DNA of 64,000 bases, taken from contig CM070590.1 in assembly GCA_036346355.1 (NCBI GenBank), positions 44,611,749 to 44,675,748 on the forward strand. The letters are read 5' to 3'. This document shows, piece after piece, positions 12,118 to 25,108 of this stretch. The translations under genes and the position numbers were made by a program. How positions within the stretch are numbered: the first letter of the stretch is position 1; every line of letters starts with the position of its first letter. The stretch is from Rhipidocladum racemiflorum. Its lineage: Eukaryota; Streptophyta; Magnoliopsida; Poales; Poaceae. The notes below the pieces were generated by a model that was given only the letters and a program-made list of their open reading frames with translations, did not search any database and was not told the origin of the DNA.

Positions 12118-15100
12118 GGGCTGTAGGTCCTTGGAATGTGAATTTTTAGTATCATGCTATAGGGTACAACTAAAATGTGATGTGGAATAACTTAGAAACA
12201 TGGCTTAGGTCTTAACTAAAACTTTGTTATAGGATAGCAACATTAAAACTTGCAAAAGTGGTATAAGTAATTTAAAATTTGACACACATGGATGCACAGT
12301 AGGAAAGGGTATGGGAATCGTTGCGTTACGCTTAAATGTTGTATTTGAGCCTTGATGTTGAATGCTACATTTGTTTATGTATGTTGCTATGTTTATGAAA
12401 GAATTGAATTGAATTGTTCATGTTATTATGTTAAAGTGGGGTTGTGGTGCCGAAGGGTTTCGGTCACCTCTCTTTATTCATTGTAAGGGTGAAGTGTGAC
12501 GGTGTGGCGGTTAGCGCCATCACCGAAGAACTATTAACCCTGTAGGAGAAGAGTGCTTACCCTTTCTCGTCGTAGATCGGGTAGTTGACGGAGTCAAATA
12601 GAAGAGTTTGGTGGTGGGTTCCTTCGTATGTTCTTCACCGTTCTGACGGTTGGTTTTGGTTGGTTTTCTTGGTTTTAGTTGATGGAAACTAAAAGAAAAA
12701 TGTTTGGTATTGGTTTTTTCGCGGATCATTCCATATGCGATTTGTGGTTTTTGGTCTTCCTTGGTTGGAAACGAAGAAGAAGAGTTTAGAGTTGCGCCTT
12801 TTTAGTCGCCTTTGCTTTGACACCCGGTTTTGTTGGTTATTGTGGATTGTCTTAGGGAGGAAACATATGTGGTTGTTGTCCTCCCTATCTGAGAAAAGAG
12901 TTGAAGTTATCCTAGTGCCGACCTTAGGTTGGGTGGAGCTAAGTTTTGTAACTTTATCGGAAAAGGTTTGGTTGAACATTTTGTTTTCCCTAGTGCATCC
13001 TTCTTCCTTCTTGGAAGTATGGATCTTGAGATTTCTTGAAGAGTTTTGTGGGCAAATTTGGGAACTTGAGAGTGGAACTCTCCTGCATTTCTGTTAGAGT
13101 TTTGTTTTCTTCCTTGCCTGGAAAAGGAGAAATTGTCTATCGGTGTTCGCTCGGTTCTTGAGTTGTGGTTGTCCTTAAAAGTGGAGTTGCATCCTGTTTG
13201 TCAAAAGTGAAAATGGTTGTTTAGCATGTCATGTAGTATGTAACAATGTGGTTATTGGAAATGATTTGTTCTTAAGTTAATTGGTGAGCTGAATCAGTTA
13301 AAAGTAATATTTGTGCTTAGCTTAAGATTAAATGAACTTCTAGTGTTGCAGATTACCCTATAATAAGAATGAATAAATATGTTAATGTACATGCTTAGAA
13401 TCTGTTGCCTTGCTTTGAAAGTGCTTATGACCCTCGAATATGTTTAAAGTTTTAAACCCTAATGCATAGTTAAAACATTAAGATGATGTAGACTATTGAT
13501 ATTGTTAAAGAAACTTTGCTGGTTGTCTAAAGATGTTCTAATCTAATGGATTAATAGAGAGATTTAATCGTGTTGACTAGTAACTTTAATTTGGAAGTTG
13601 ATTAGAGTTGCTTTTTATATTGTCGCAAACCATTAGTATAATTGGAAGTATGCAGTTGTGTTCCTACGATGCTAGTATCGATGTCAATTGTGAAGACATA
13701 GGCTTTCTTTGTTTATGTTATTGCTAAAGCATTGGGATGGTCTAACCTATTAAATTTGTTTTTATAGTTGGAGTATGTTGTGTAGTGACAATTTGTTATG
13801 GTATATGGATAGTGTAACTAAAAGCAATGTAGTTGTTTTTATGATTATGCCTATTTATGGATATTGATGATTTAGTAGTGGTGGTAATTGTTTGGATTAC
13901 TTTTTGGAAGCCATTGTAAAATAGAGATTATTATAACATGTGGCGATGAAGTGAACCATGGATATTTTAGCATGATATAGAATTGTATCCTAAAGAAGGT
14001 GTATCTTAGGATCATAATTTTCGACTTTGTCTTATGGAGATACTATTTGTATGTTGAAGTCATTTGTTAATGGAATAAGTTTTGATTGTCAAGATGTTGA
14101 CGTATTTATGGTATAAAAATTGATAGGATGATCATGCTTAAGTATCTGTTGAAGTACTACGTTTGAAATATAGAATACGTTGTTTTATGATGTGTTGGTT
14201 TGTGGGGTTCTTGAGGAGGTAGTATGGATTGATTTAAGATGGGTTTTCTCGATAAGTAAATAGTGATTATGGAATGCTTAAATGTTAAGGATAGTGGGAC
14301 AGGTTATGGTGAGTCTCATGCCGAGCTTGTGTATAAAACCTTTTGGTGCAGGTTGGTGGTTTGCTATCTTGGTTAAATGTTTTTTTGGTCAAGGTATTCT
14401 TTATGTTGCATTTTCGAGTTTCCTAAAACTCGTAGAGGTTGGTGCCCATCTTTGGTTTTGGCTAAGTTGTTCGATTTATGCTATGAGTTTGATTTTGCAC
14501 CCAAAAGCCTTTGAGTGGATCGCGCTTCCTTTGCGTCAGACTGAAGCATACTTGGAGTAAATCTTAAAAAGGAAGCCGATGGACATAGTGGGCTGTGTTG
14601 AAAATTCTTGAGATTTAATTTGTAAGTCTATTTGATTGGAACTGGATTTATTTGGAAAAGGTCATGTGGTGTTTGCGAGTGTTTCAAAAGGGTGGATTTT
14701 ATGAATGTTTATAAGTGATTCGGGTTTGTGAAGTGTTCTCATTTTGGGAAAATGAGCCTCCCATTTCTCTTTGAGAATTGATGTTCTCTTTCAAAATGTT
14801 GATTTTGGTTAAAACGCGATGCTTTACAAATTTGGATTTCAATTGTCGACGGGTTATGTATGACGTGGTGTTTTCCTGTTAATGGTGTTCCCCTCATAGT
14901 TTTATGATTGGGCGCAATCATCGATGCTATCCAAGTTTTAATCATGTGATGCAGAGGAAGAAGTTGTCTTGTGAATGACTATTTGGTAGCGTTGCACATG
15001 ATGAATGAATGGTGAAAAGGAAACATGACATCATTTATAGATGTCTATTGATAAAAGAGTCGTTGAGCCAGGTCGGTGAGTAAGTCATATAGGGAAATAT

Positions 15101-16233
15101 GACTAATCCGGTGTGCTCTCGAAAAGCTTGGATTCATGTCATGAATCTAGATTTCCATTTGCTCTTTAGCATGAAAAGAAAGAGTGAAGAGTGCCTGGCA
15201 TTTGGCTTTGTTGTGAGAGGATTGGGTTTCCTTGTTTCCTTGAGAGTTATTATGGCGGTTGTGGATTCTTTCGATTGGTTTGAGAATCGGTTTTCTCTTC
15301 CACAATGTTGTTTTTATGAGATGCTTGGCTATGGTGAAAGTGAGTCGAGTTGTCATTGATTGTTGAGAATTTCTGACAAAGAATTGTGTGGAGTCTCTCT
15401 TTTTGTTTGAGTGGTCCCCGATGCGAGATGTATCGCATTGATTTGAGATTGGAGTTTTTCCTTTGCGACTTGACTTAGGAAAAAAGATCGAGTGATCTTT
15501 CGAGGTTATCAAACCTTTGTTCCAAGTGATTTGTTGTGTTTTGGGTTCGAGTTGATGAATGTGGTTCATCCGACTAAGGGAGTTGCTCTTTGTTGGCATT
15601 CTCGTTTGAGATGTGAATAGAAATGTCTATGGAATTGTTGAGCATAATGGAGGATTATACTCATGGGTTTGGTAGTTTTTGAGTGAGAAAGTGTGAGGGC
15701 GAGACCCTCATAGGAAAAGAACTAGTTGAGGTTTGGTAATAATTTACAGCTCTACCTTGGGCTAGGCGTAGAACTTTGGTTGTGGTTCGAAGGGTGGTCA
15801 TGTTGGAAGTTGGTGATGTCGGTCCAAACCTTGTTGAGAATATGGTTGGATTGTTAAAAAGTGATGATAATTTGAAATATAGTGATCTGTCGTGAACTTT
15901 GTCGTAGCTAGTTGTCCCTGGGTGTGTGTTATGCCCGGGAGGGTAGAATGAAAGTGTAGCGTGGTTTGTGGAAGAAAAGAAAAGTTTTGTCGATGAAGGC
16001 TATATGCGTAGGTGACATTAGTTAATTTTGATTCTTTGTGAAAATGGTCAAATAATTGGAAGAGATGGGATTATGTGTCATGATTGAGTTTGATGGAGTG
16101 TGGTAGTCAGGTTGGTTGTGATAGAAGTGCGAAATGTTTGTCGTGAGGATTCGAGCGTTTTGGGTTGATGGAGCCTTTGCGGTGAGAAGCCTTTTGTCCC
16201 TTGGGGACTTGGTAGTTCTTTTGGTGTCCTTCG
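12118..16233 (+). mobile_element. N1 interior, no coding capacity seen
   Basis: This is 4.1 kb of AT-rich DNA, homologous to the reverse complements of the E1 and E2 interiors. ORFs of 120 and 150 codons occur (12735-13097 plus, 15147-15599 minus), but none shows a retroelement domain and I do not call them genes. The reading in all copies suggests a spacer that carries packaging and replication signals only. Confidence 0.7.
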
Positions 16234-16265
16234 GATTCGAGGTCGAATCCAGTTGAAGGGAAGAA
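16234..16265 (+). other. N1 pre-PPT palindrome and polypurine tract
   Basis: GATTCGAGGTCGAATC (16234-16249) is an inverted repeat with a two-base centre. It is followed by the purine run GAAGGGAAGAA (16255-16265) abutting the 3' LTR. The purine tract is the expected plus-strand primer. The inverted repeat is shared by all five PPTs of this family in the window. Confidence 0.75.
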
Positions 16266-18640
16266 TGTGACACTACGTTTTGGTGTGACATTACAAATTG
16301 CGAAATTAGAGAAGAAAATCTTACGGCTTGAGGTTTACTCGCGTTTTTGGGCCTTTTGAAGCGTTGTGACACCACGGAGTGTCGTAACCTTATTTAACGT
16401 GCATGATAAGGTTAATAACATTATGATATGTGGAATTAAGGTTAAAACTATAGGATATGGAGGTTAATAGCTTTTAGGGCCGTTTAGGGGTTTTGGGCCT
16501 TCCCGGGGGAGTTTGGGCCTTGGTGGGCTTTGGTGGGATGGAGTAGGTCTCCGTAACGGACTAGGTTAGGGTGTGGGGGCTGGTAAAAGGGCTCCCCACC
16601 AGCCCTTGGGACGTCCACCCCTGCCCCATGCGCCCCTAACCCTCGCCGCCACCCTTCCTCCTCCCTCCACCTCCTAGCCGCCCCATCTCTTGCCCCCATG
16701 GCGCCCCCATTGCTCCCCATTGCACACCACCTCTCCTCCACCCCCCTTGCTGCCCTAGGATGACCTCCCCACCCCTGCATCCTCATGGATCCATCCGAGG
16801 AGCGAGGAGCGAGGAGCGAGGTGCGAGGTGCGAGGAGCGAGGAGCGAGGAGATCGATTGGAGTTTTCGTGCGTCGGGCAAAGGTATGATCATGGGGATCC
16901 TCGGGGATGAGCTAGGTACTGTTATTAGGGAGTTTACCAAGTTTTTTGACCAATTGGAGGCGCTGGATTTGAGTAATTTGGGTTAGATCTAGATGTTGCC
17001 ACGTTTCTGTTTTCGGGCAGATTGAGCAGTCGAGCTAGGGTTCGCATTTTCGCCAATTTAGATTCCGAATCTTGTCATACGGATATTGAAGAAGTTGTAG
17101 ATAATTTAATTATATTTCCATGGATATAAAGAAAGTTAAATTCTGCTCAGCCGTTTAAAAGTTATGGCTGTTTTACCGAGCGTGTTAAAATCTGTGACGT
17201 AATTGGAACAGATCACGGTAATCTGTAGATTAGACGACATTAGAGTCCGAATCAGTCTTTCCCTATACCTAGAGAAAGTTGGTAAATTTCCTAAGCTACA
17301 CGAGGATGTACTCGTTTAATTGATTCGGAGTCCCAGAACTCAAGTTATGCTTTTTGCAAGGCTGCTGTCCCGTCGGGACAGAACCTCTGTTTTTAGGTTT
17401 TGCGAGTAGTGGGCAATGTCGGGTTAGATGGGGTTTTGCGTACTGTTTTGTGGGCATGATTGTGAGTGTGTGATGCCTATGTGCAGGTGGTGTGACACCG
17501 GGAGTGCCCTCGACTTCCCACAAATCCGTCGCCTTGGTTGAGGCAAGTGTGTTGTAATGTATAGCGGATTGTAGGTTGCTTGTTGATATTGGATGAAAGA
17601 TTGAATACTTGCTATGATCACTTGCCTTGCTTGCTGTTTTCCAATGATATATTGAGTATGATTATCATGATATGATGCTATGTGTCTATACTTATCATGA
17701 TTCGATGCCATGTGTAATATTTGTCATGATGAGATGCGATATGTTTATGTACATGTGAAATATGATAATTGGCATAGTTGCATGCATGACATGAGATGGG
17801 GCGAGGGCGGTGAGAAAGTCATTAACTAATCCGGGAAAGGCCGGTGAGAAAGTTATGACTAGTCCGGAACGCCATTGAGTAAGACCTACATCGTGATTCC
17901 ATTCACGTGGTGAATGGAAGCGAGGAGTAGGCACCCTCCATCTTCGGGATGGAAGGGGGGAGAGGGTGCACACCGACGGGTGTGTACTCAACCATACCGG
18001 TATGAGTTTCCAAGGAGATATGAGCATAACATTGCATTGCATTGCATTGCAATACATATTTAATGATGATGATGTTGTTATGTGCTCAAGTATGAGATGT
18101 TATACGTGATGTAAGGTATTATTGTCTTGTAAATGATCTTGTTGTCCATTACAATATGCTTGCTGAGTTTTCGAACTCACGCTTGTGTTTTATGTTGTTT
18201 TTAGGTACTTTGAGATCGGCATGCGGGAAAGAGGGGTCTAGCTACACTTCTACACGTAGCTCCACCATCATAGTCCATAATTAATCACTTGGAGACATGA
18301 TATTAAGAGTTGTGCCATAAACTTAATGTAGGGTTTAATTTAGCATGCTTGTGATTCCTTATTTGCTTGGTTATAGCTTATGAAGTGGTTGAGCATGCTT
18401 TTATTGGCGTAATTTGATGATATATCCATTTATGTTGATGTTTTATTTGTCGTATGCTATGACATATCTTGCCATGTTATTGATATTGTGTTAATTCATG
18501 TTAAAACAAAGGAGATGCTGCCGAAATCTCGGTTTTTAGCAAGTGCGCCTTTGCTGGAATTTATGTTTAATTGTGGTATTTAGATGTTGTTTAGCTTATG
18601 TTTGGTAGCATTCAGGCATATTAAATGCCGGGGTGTTACA
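16266..18640 (+). repeat. N1 3' LTR
   Basis: TGTGACACTACG...GTGTTACA, 2,375 bases. It lacks about 20 bases of the 5' LTR near 16475 (a duplicated ccgtttcc segment) and has a different count of the GAGGAGC-type unit (16795-16850). Otherwise it is nearly identical to 9709-12103. The palindrome lies at 17365-17381. Confidence 0.88.
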
Positions 18641-18718
18641 TAAGTTATCCCACATCACATTTTAGTTGTAGCCTAAGGTATGACACTAAAAATACACATT
18701 CCAAGGACCAACAACCTC

Positions 18719-18730
18719 GCTCTGATACCA
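18719..18730 (-). other. E1 primer binding site
   Basis: On the minus strand this reads TGGTATCAGAGC, a perfect match to the usual initiator tRNA-Met primer site, two bases beyond the LTR at 18733. It shows that the LTR 18733-21125 also served as 5' LTR of the truncated copy E1. Confidence 0.8.
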
Positions 18731-18732
18731 AC

Positions 18733-21125
18733 TGTAACACCCCGGCATCTAGTATGCCCGAATGCTACCAAACATAAGCTGAACAACATCTAAATACCAA
18801 AAATTAAGGTAAATTACAGCAAGGTGTAAATGCTAAAACCCGAAATTTCAGCAGCATCTCCTTTGTTTTAACATGAATAGAAGGAAACACAATAGCATAG
18901 CAATATAAGGCAATATGAGAGACATCTAAAAATAGCAATAATTAAAGGTACGACGACCAAATAAGTCTAAATCCAAACATTCAATGCCTCCATGAGCCAA
19001 ACGAACAAAAGCTAAATCATTAAGCATTAAACATCACACTAGTTTATTGTCAAAACCCAAATGAATGACTTGTGGGACAATTGAGTGAAGCTACGTGTAG
19101 AAGTGTGACTATTTCCCTTCCCCGCATGCCGATCTCAAGGTACCTAAAACAACAAGAAAGCACAAGCGTGAGTTCAACACTCAGCAAGCATATTGTAATG
19201 GTACACAAGAACAAATATATGGCTACAACATCTCATATCATGACTTTCATCTCATTCATGATCCCATATCATTATCATAATCATTATGTATGCAATGCGA
19301 TGCGATGCTCATGTCTCCTTGGAAACTCATACCGGTATGGTTGAGTACACACCCGTCGGTGTGCACCCTCTCCCCCCTTCCATCCCGAAGATGGAGGGTG
19401 CCTACTCCTCGCTTCCAAACACCGCGATGGTTGGAATCAGGATGTAGGACTTACTCATTTGCTCTCCGGAATAGTCATAACTTTCTCAACGACCTTCCCC
19501 GGACTAGTTATGACTTTCTCACCGCCTGGGCCATGTAACATGCCATGTATGCAAATATGCCAACGTCATAATTAACTTGTACATTAACACATGGCATCAT
19601 AACATAATAAGCATACTCATCATATCATAGGCAATCATTAAAGCATGGCAAGTGATCATATCATATAAAACAATTCCATCTAGTCTCAAATAGCAACCTA
19701 CAAACCGCTATCCATTACAATACACTTGCCTCAACCACGGGCAACGGATTGGCAAGACGTAGAAGGCACTCCCAGGGTCACACCACCTGCACATGGGTCA
19801 CACACTCACAATCATGACCACAAAACAGTACGCAAACCCTCATCTACCCCGACATTGCCAACTACTCGCAAAACCCAAAAACAGAGGTTCTGTCCCGTCG
19901 GGACAGCAGCCTTCCAAAAGGCATAACTAGGGTTCTAAAACTCCGAATTGATTAAACGAGTACATCGTCGCGTAGATTAGGAAATTTCCCAACTTTTTCT
20001 AGGAATAAGGAAAAACTGATTCGGAATCTAAAGTTGTTTAATCTACAAAATACCGTGATCTGTTCCAATCACGTCACAGATTTTAACACGCTCGGTAAAA
20101 TAGCCATAACATTCAAACGGCTGATCGGAATTAAACGTTCTTTATACCCACTGAAAGGTATTGAAATTACATACAACTTCTTCAACAGGCGACCTACCAA
20201 ATTCGGAATCTAAAATTGCTTAATCTACAAAATACCGTGATCTGTTCCAATCACGTCACAGATTTTAACACGCTCGGTAAAATAGCCATAACTTTCAAAC
20301 GGCTGATCGGAATTAAATGTTCTTTATACCCACTGAAAGGTATTGAAATTACCTACAACTTCTTCAACAGGCAGCCGACCAAATTCGGATTCTAAAATTT
20401 CGAAAACCCAAACCCTAGGTCGACTGCACAAGCTGCCCGAAACAGAGAACGTGACAACTTCTAGATCTAATCTAATCTACTCAATTCCAGCACCACCAAT
20501 TGATCTAAAAACATGATAATCACCCTTAGAACATACCCTAGCCCAACCCCAAGGATCCCCATGGCCATACCTTCGCCCGACGCACGAAAACCCAATAGAT
20601 CTCCTCCCGGTTCGCGCGATCTCCTTCCTCGCTCCAATCCCGCCGGATCTCCTCATCGCGGAGCGCTCCAACGGATGGATCTTCGAGGTGTGGAGGTGGA
20701 GAACTCCCCTAGGGGCAGAAAGGGAGGTGGAGAGGTGGTGGAGCAATGGGGAACAATGGGGGAGGTGGAGGTGCTACAAGGAGGAGGTGGGGAGGTGTGG
20801 GGGGGCGGCTAGGACTTATGGGGGCGCAAGGGCAGGGGGTGGACGTCTAAAGGAGCTGGGGGAGGCCCCCAACCAGGTCTCCTACTCCTATTAGGACTCA
20901 AACTCCATCCCACCAAAGCCCACGACCCTTTCCTTTAGGCCCAAACTCCCCCGGAAAGGCCCAAATTCCCGAAAACGGCCCGGAAACGCAAATTAACCTC
21001 ATAACGTATGGTTTCAACCTCCAATTCCATATTTTATAATGTTTTTGACCTTAACATTCATATTTTGTAATGCCACAATCTCTAATTTCACATTTTATAA
21101 AGTCTCGGCATTTCGTAGTGTCACA
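18733..21125 (-). repeat. LTR shared by E1 and E2
   Basis: On the + strand it runs TGTAACACCCCGG...GTGTCACA. A primer binding site lies on its left and a polypurine tract on its right, so it is the 5' LTR of E1 and the 3' LTR of E2 at once. It contains a tandem duplication at 20021-20400 and the palindrome at 19890-19906. Confidence 0.82.
20021..20400 (-). repeat. Tandem duplication of about 190 bp within an LTR
   Basis: Two direct copies of the block from 'tctacaaaataccgtgatct' to 'cttcttcaacaggc' lie side by side (about 20020-20210 and 20212-20395). Other LTRs of the family (N1, N3) have a single copy. The partner LTR 40047-42072 retains one copy and the start of a second, then a deletion. 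Confidence 0.75.
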
Positions 21126-21160
21126 TTCTCCCTCCCTTAAACAGGATTCGACCTCGAATC
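21126..21160 (-). other. E2 polypurine tract and pre-PPT palindrome
   Basis: On the minus strand, the palindromic GATTCGAGGTCGAATC (21145-21160) is followed by TTAAGGGAGGGAGAA (21126-21140) abutting the LTR. This is the same arrangement as in N1, N3, D and G. Confidence 0.75.
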
Positions 21161-22823
21161 TGAAGAACGCCAAAAACAACAACAAAGTCCCCAAGGGACA
21201 AAAGACTTCTCTGCAGCACAAAACATTCGCACAAAGACTCAAACCGGAACAAACGACAAGCGAGTTCTTAAAACCAACACTTGGCGAGAAAATGTTGATT
21301 TAGCCCAACAGAGTGCAACCTCTCCCGGTTCCACCTTCACTTCAATTCCCAAACAGAATCTGCGTTTCAACTACAAAGGGCTCCATCAACCCAAAACGCT
21401 CGAAACCTCACGACAAACACTTCACACTACTATCACAACCAATCTGACTACCACACTTCATTAAATTCAACATGACACAATCAAAGCGAGTCACAATTCC
21501 TTTAACGACCTCTCTACTTTCTTGAAAAATTTCCATCAAGGGGAATAACTCATTAAGGTACACTTGCCCTTCCGATACATGATCATGCTAACATTTCATT
21601 CCATCCTATCCCAGGCAAGACTCAAATCCAAAACCAACTAGTGTAGACAATTGCTCACGGCAGGACAAATATCACCGAACTACCGTTAACTTCACTTCCA
21701 CCCATCGCTACTCTTAATAAAGGTTAAACCCATACATCATCAACCTCCATCACAACCCACCCCTCATACCACTAAGGTTTGACACCTAGCCCCAAGCTAG
21801 GATCATAAAACCTTACCAAACCACAATTGGTTCCTTTCTTAAGAGGGTCTCGTCCTCACACAAAAACACTTAGCTATCAAGCCCAAGTGGACCACACACG
21901 ACAACTCAAACCCAAAGCGGTAACAACCATTTTGGGAAGAATTCGGCAACATCCAAGCCAGATCACAAAGGAAGCATAAATCCCCTACACCACAACCCAA
22001 AATACAAGAATTTCTTCATTCTTTCTTTTCATACTAGAAAGAAATGGACATCTCGATTCATGACATGCATGCACACTTTTCAAGAGCACCCCGGATTAGT
22101 CATATATCCATATATGACTTTCTCACCGTCCTGGCTCATTGACTCCATTATGATTAATTATGCATAAGCAATGTCTCGTTTTCCTTTTTCACCATTCATT
22201 CATCATGTAACAACGGTACCGAATAGTCATTCACCAAATGACTTCTTCCTCAGTATCAAATAATGGAAACACAATTAACATCGAAGGTTGCGGTAACTCA
22301 TATAGACTATGACGGCATCATAGTTAACAGTAAAACACCACGTCGCATCCCATCCCACATCAATTGAAAACTGAACTTGCAAAAATATTGCATTTCAACC
22401 AAATTCAACATTTTGGAAGAGAACATCAAAATTTCAAGTCAGGCATCTGCTCCCACAACCGTCACAAATTTTCTCAGGGAGAGGAAAATTCATTTCCAAA
22501 AGGGAACAACTCACTAACAAAATCACTTTATAAAATATTTATAAAATCCACCTTTTTGAAGCACTCGCAAACATCACACACAATATGCAAATAAATCCAA
22601 CTCTAATAAAAAAGAGTTACAAATTAAATCTCAAGAGTTTCCAACACAACCCAATATATCCATCTGCTTCTGTTAAAATTTATTCCAAAGATAATTCAGG
22701 GTGAGCGCGGAAGAGCACGATCCACTCAAAATCTTTTGGGTGTAAATCCATACTCATAACACAAATTAAACAAAATAACCAAAACCAAATATTGGCACCA
22801 ATAGCTACGGGTTTTAGAGAAAC
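21161..22823 (-). mobile_element. E2 interior, PPT-side part
   Basis: Non-coding interior, collinear with the reverse complement of N1 14450-16230. The segment 22374-22823 also matches 6937-7385 in E1. It stops at the N3 insertion (TSD GAAAC) and resumes at 37634. No gene is seen in it. Confidence 0.75.
22819..22823. repeat. Target-site duplication GAAAC of N3
   Basis: GAAAC at 22819-22823 recurs at 37634-37638. The uninterrupted site exists in E1 near 7379-7385 (ttagagaaactcagaaac), confirming a clean insertion of everything between. Confidence 0.92.
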
Positions 22824-25108
22824 TGTGACACTACGGTATGGTGTGACATTATAGAATGTGAAATTAGAAAATAAAACCTTTCGGCTTGAGGTTTACTCGC
22901 GTTTTTGGGCCTTTTGAAGTATTGTGTCACCACGGAGTGTCGGAACCTTATAAATGGTGCATGATGAGGTCAAAAACTTTATGAGATGTGGAAATAAGGT
23001 TAAAACCATAGGGTATGGAGGTTAATACCGTTTCCGGGCTGTTTCCGGGGTTTTGGGCCTTCCCGGGGGAGTTTGGGCCTAAAAGTAGGGGTTGTGGGCT
23101 TTGGTGGGATGGAGTGGGAATCCATTTAGGATTAGGATTAGGTGTGGGGGCTGGTTAAAGGCCTTCCCCCTGCCCCTTTCTACCCCCCACTTGTTTTGTG
23201 CGCCCCCCACCTCCTTGGTGCCCTAGCCGCCACCTCCACCTCCCCCTCTCCCTTGCATGCACCTCCACCTCCCCCATTGCTCCCCTTTGCTCCCCACCTC
23301 TCCACCACCTCTCCTCCACCCCCTTGCTGCCCTAGGGTGGCCTCCCCACCCCTGCACCTCGAGGATCCCTCCATTGGAAGCGAGGAGCGAGGAGCGAATC
23401 GGGTGGAGATCCATTCAGTTTTTGTGCTTTGGGCAAAGGTATGGCCATGGGAATCCTTGGGATTGGTTTAGGTACTGTTCTAAGGGTTTTTATCAAGTTT
23501 TTAGATCAATTGGTGGTGCTGTATTTGAGTAATTTGGATTAGATCTAGATATTGCCACGTTACTGTTTTGGGACAGCATGAGCAGTCGACCTAGGGTTTG
23601 TGTTTTCATCAATTTAGAATCCGAATCTGTCCGTACGGATGTTGAAGAAGTTGTATATAATTTCATTATCTTTCAGTGGGTATAAAGAACGTTAAATTCC
23701 GCCCATCCGTTTGAAAGTTATGGCTGTTTTACCGAGTGTGATAAAATCTGTGACGTGATTGGAACAGATCACGGTAATCTGTAGATTAAATGACTTTAGA
23801 TTCCGAATCAGTCTTTCCCTATACCTAGAGAAAGTTGGGAAATTTCCTAAGATACGCGAGGATGTACTCGTTTAATTGATTCGGAGTCCCAGAACTTAAG
23901 TTATGCCTTTTGCAAGGCTGCTGTCGCGACGGGACAGAACCTCTGTTTTTAGGTTTTGCGAGTAGTTGGCAATGTCGGGTAGATGAGGGTTTGCTTACTG
24001 TTTTGTGGACATGATTGTGAGCGTGTGGTACCTATGTGCAGGTGGTGCGACCCCGGGAGTGCCCTCTACTTCCCGCCAATCCGTTGCCCGTGGTTGAGGC
24101 AAGTGTATTGTGATGGATAGCAAGTTGTAGGTTGCTTGTTGAGAATAGATGGAATTGACTACATGATATATGATCACTTGCCATGCTTTAATGATTGCCA
24201 ATGATATGATGAGCATGTTTTTATGTTATGATGCCATGTGTTAATATGTGAGTTAAATATGACGTTGGCATAATTGCATACATGACATGTTACATGGCCC
24301 GGGCGGTGAGAAAGTCATAACTAATCCGGGAAGGTCGGTGAGAAAGATATGACTAATCCGGAGAGCCAATGAGTAAGTCCTACATCGTGATTCCATTCAC
24401 CGCGGTGAACGGAAGCGAGGAGTAGGCACCCTCCATCTTTGGGATGGAAGGGGGGAGAGGGTGCACACCGACGGGTGTGTACTCAACCATACCGGTATGA
24501 GTTTCCAAGTAGACTTGAGCATAGCATCGCATTGCACTTCATACATATTGATGATGATGATAATATGTGACCGTGAGTGAGATGGTTTACATGATGTGAG
24601 AAATTATTGTTATGTAATTGTTTATGTTTGTACCATTGCAATATACTTGCTGAGTGATGAACTCACGCTTGTGTTTATGTTGTTTTCTTTTAGGTACCAT
24701 GAATCCGACATGCGGGAAAGGGAGCTAGTCACACGTCATCACTTAGCATCACACATTTAAACAATGCCATGATAATGAAAGTATTGCCATGAAACTTGGA
24801 GTATTGCTTAACCGTGTGCTCGGTCTTATTATTTGATTCGTTTAGCTCATGAAGTGGTTGAATGCTTTATCCTGGACTTACATTGTTGCTATGTCACATG
24901 TTATTGTTGTTTTAAATGCTTTCCATTATGATATAACTTGTGATACTGTTGTTGCTCCTTCAATTCTTGTTAAAACAAAGGAGATGCTACCGAAATCTCG
25001 GTTTTTAGCATGTGCACCTTTGCTGGAATTTTTGTTTAATTGTGGTATTTAGATTTGTTTAGCTTATGTTTGGTAGCATTCAGGCATATTAAATGCCGGG
25101 GTGTTACA
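22824..25108 (+). repeat. N3 5' LTR
   Basis: TGTGACACTACGGTATGG...GCCGGGGTGTTACA, 2,285 bases. It is diverged from N1 LTRs but has the same block order: GC-rich block (23130-23400) with two GAGGAGC-type units, donor-like gggcaaag|gtatgg, a variant palindrome at 23921-23937 (one arm mismatch), ggtgagaaagt repeats and the acceptor-like ttttag|gtac near 24691. ORFs in the GC block (23142-23471 plus, 23180-23374 minus) are C/G-rich low complexity and are not called. Confidence 0.85.

Larger units (their letters stand above)
9709..18640 (+). mobile_element. Complete non-autonomous Ty3/gypsy-type element N1
   Basis: An 8,932-base element with two direct LTRs (9709-12103 and 16266-18640), a TSD of TAAGT, an initiator-Met-type primer site at 12106-12117 and a purine tract at 16255-16265. 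The 4.16-kb interior has no ORF resembling gag, protease, RT or integrase. LTR type, primer site position and pre-PPT palindrome match element G, which carries a degenerate Ty3/gypsy pol. N1 is therefore a likely parasite of G-like autonomous relatives, in the manner of a large retrotransposon derivative. The two LTRs differ at few positions by eye, so insertion was recent. Confidence 0.88.
6937..18732 (-). mobile_element. Truncated gypsy copy E1 interior, split by N1
   Basis: Interior sequence of a non-autonomous gypsy in minus orientation. 6937-9708 and 18641-18732 match 22374-22823 plus 37634-40046 of E2 almost base for base. Its 5' LTR is the shared LTR at 18733-21125, with the primer site at 18719-18730. 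The PPT-side 1.2 kb and the 3' LTR are missing at the left, where the sequence joins C1 near 6937. N1 is inserted at 9709-18640. No pol similarity is visible. Small ORFs at 8935-9225 and 9074-9349 recur at 39186-39476 and 39325-39600 only because the DNA is duplicated. Confidence 0.75.

Noticed and set aside
15147..15599. 150-codon minus-strand ORF in the N1 interior
   Set aside because: Low-complexity Thr/Asn/Lys content, no family motif, and not kept in the matching part of E2.
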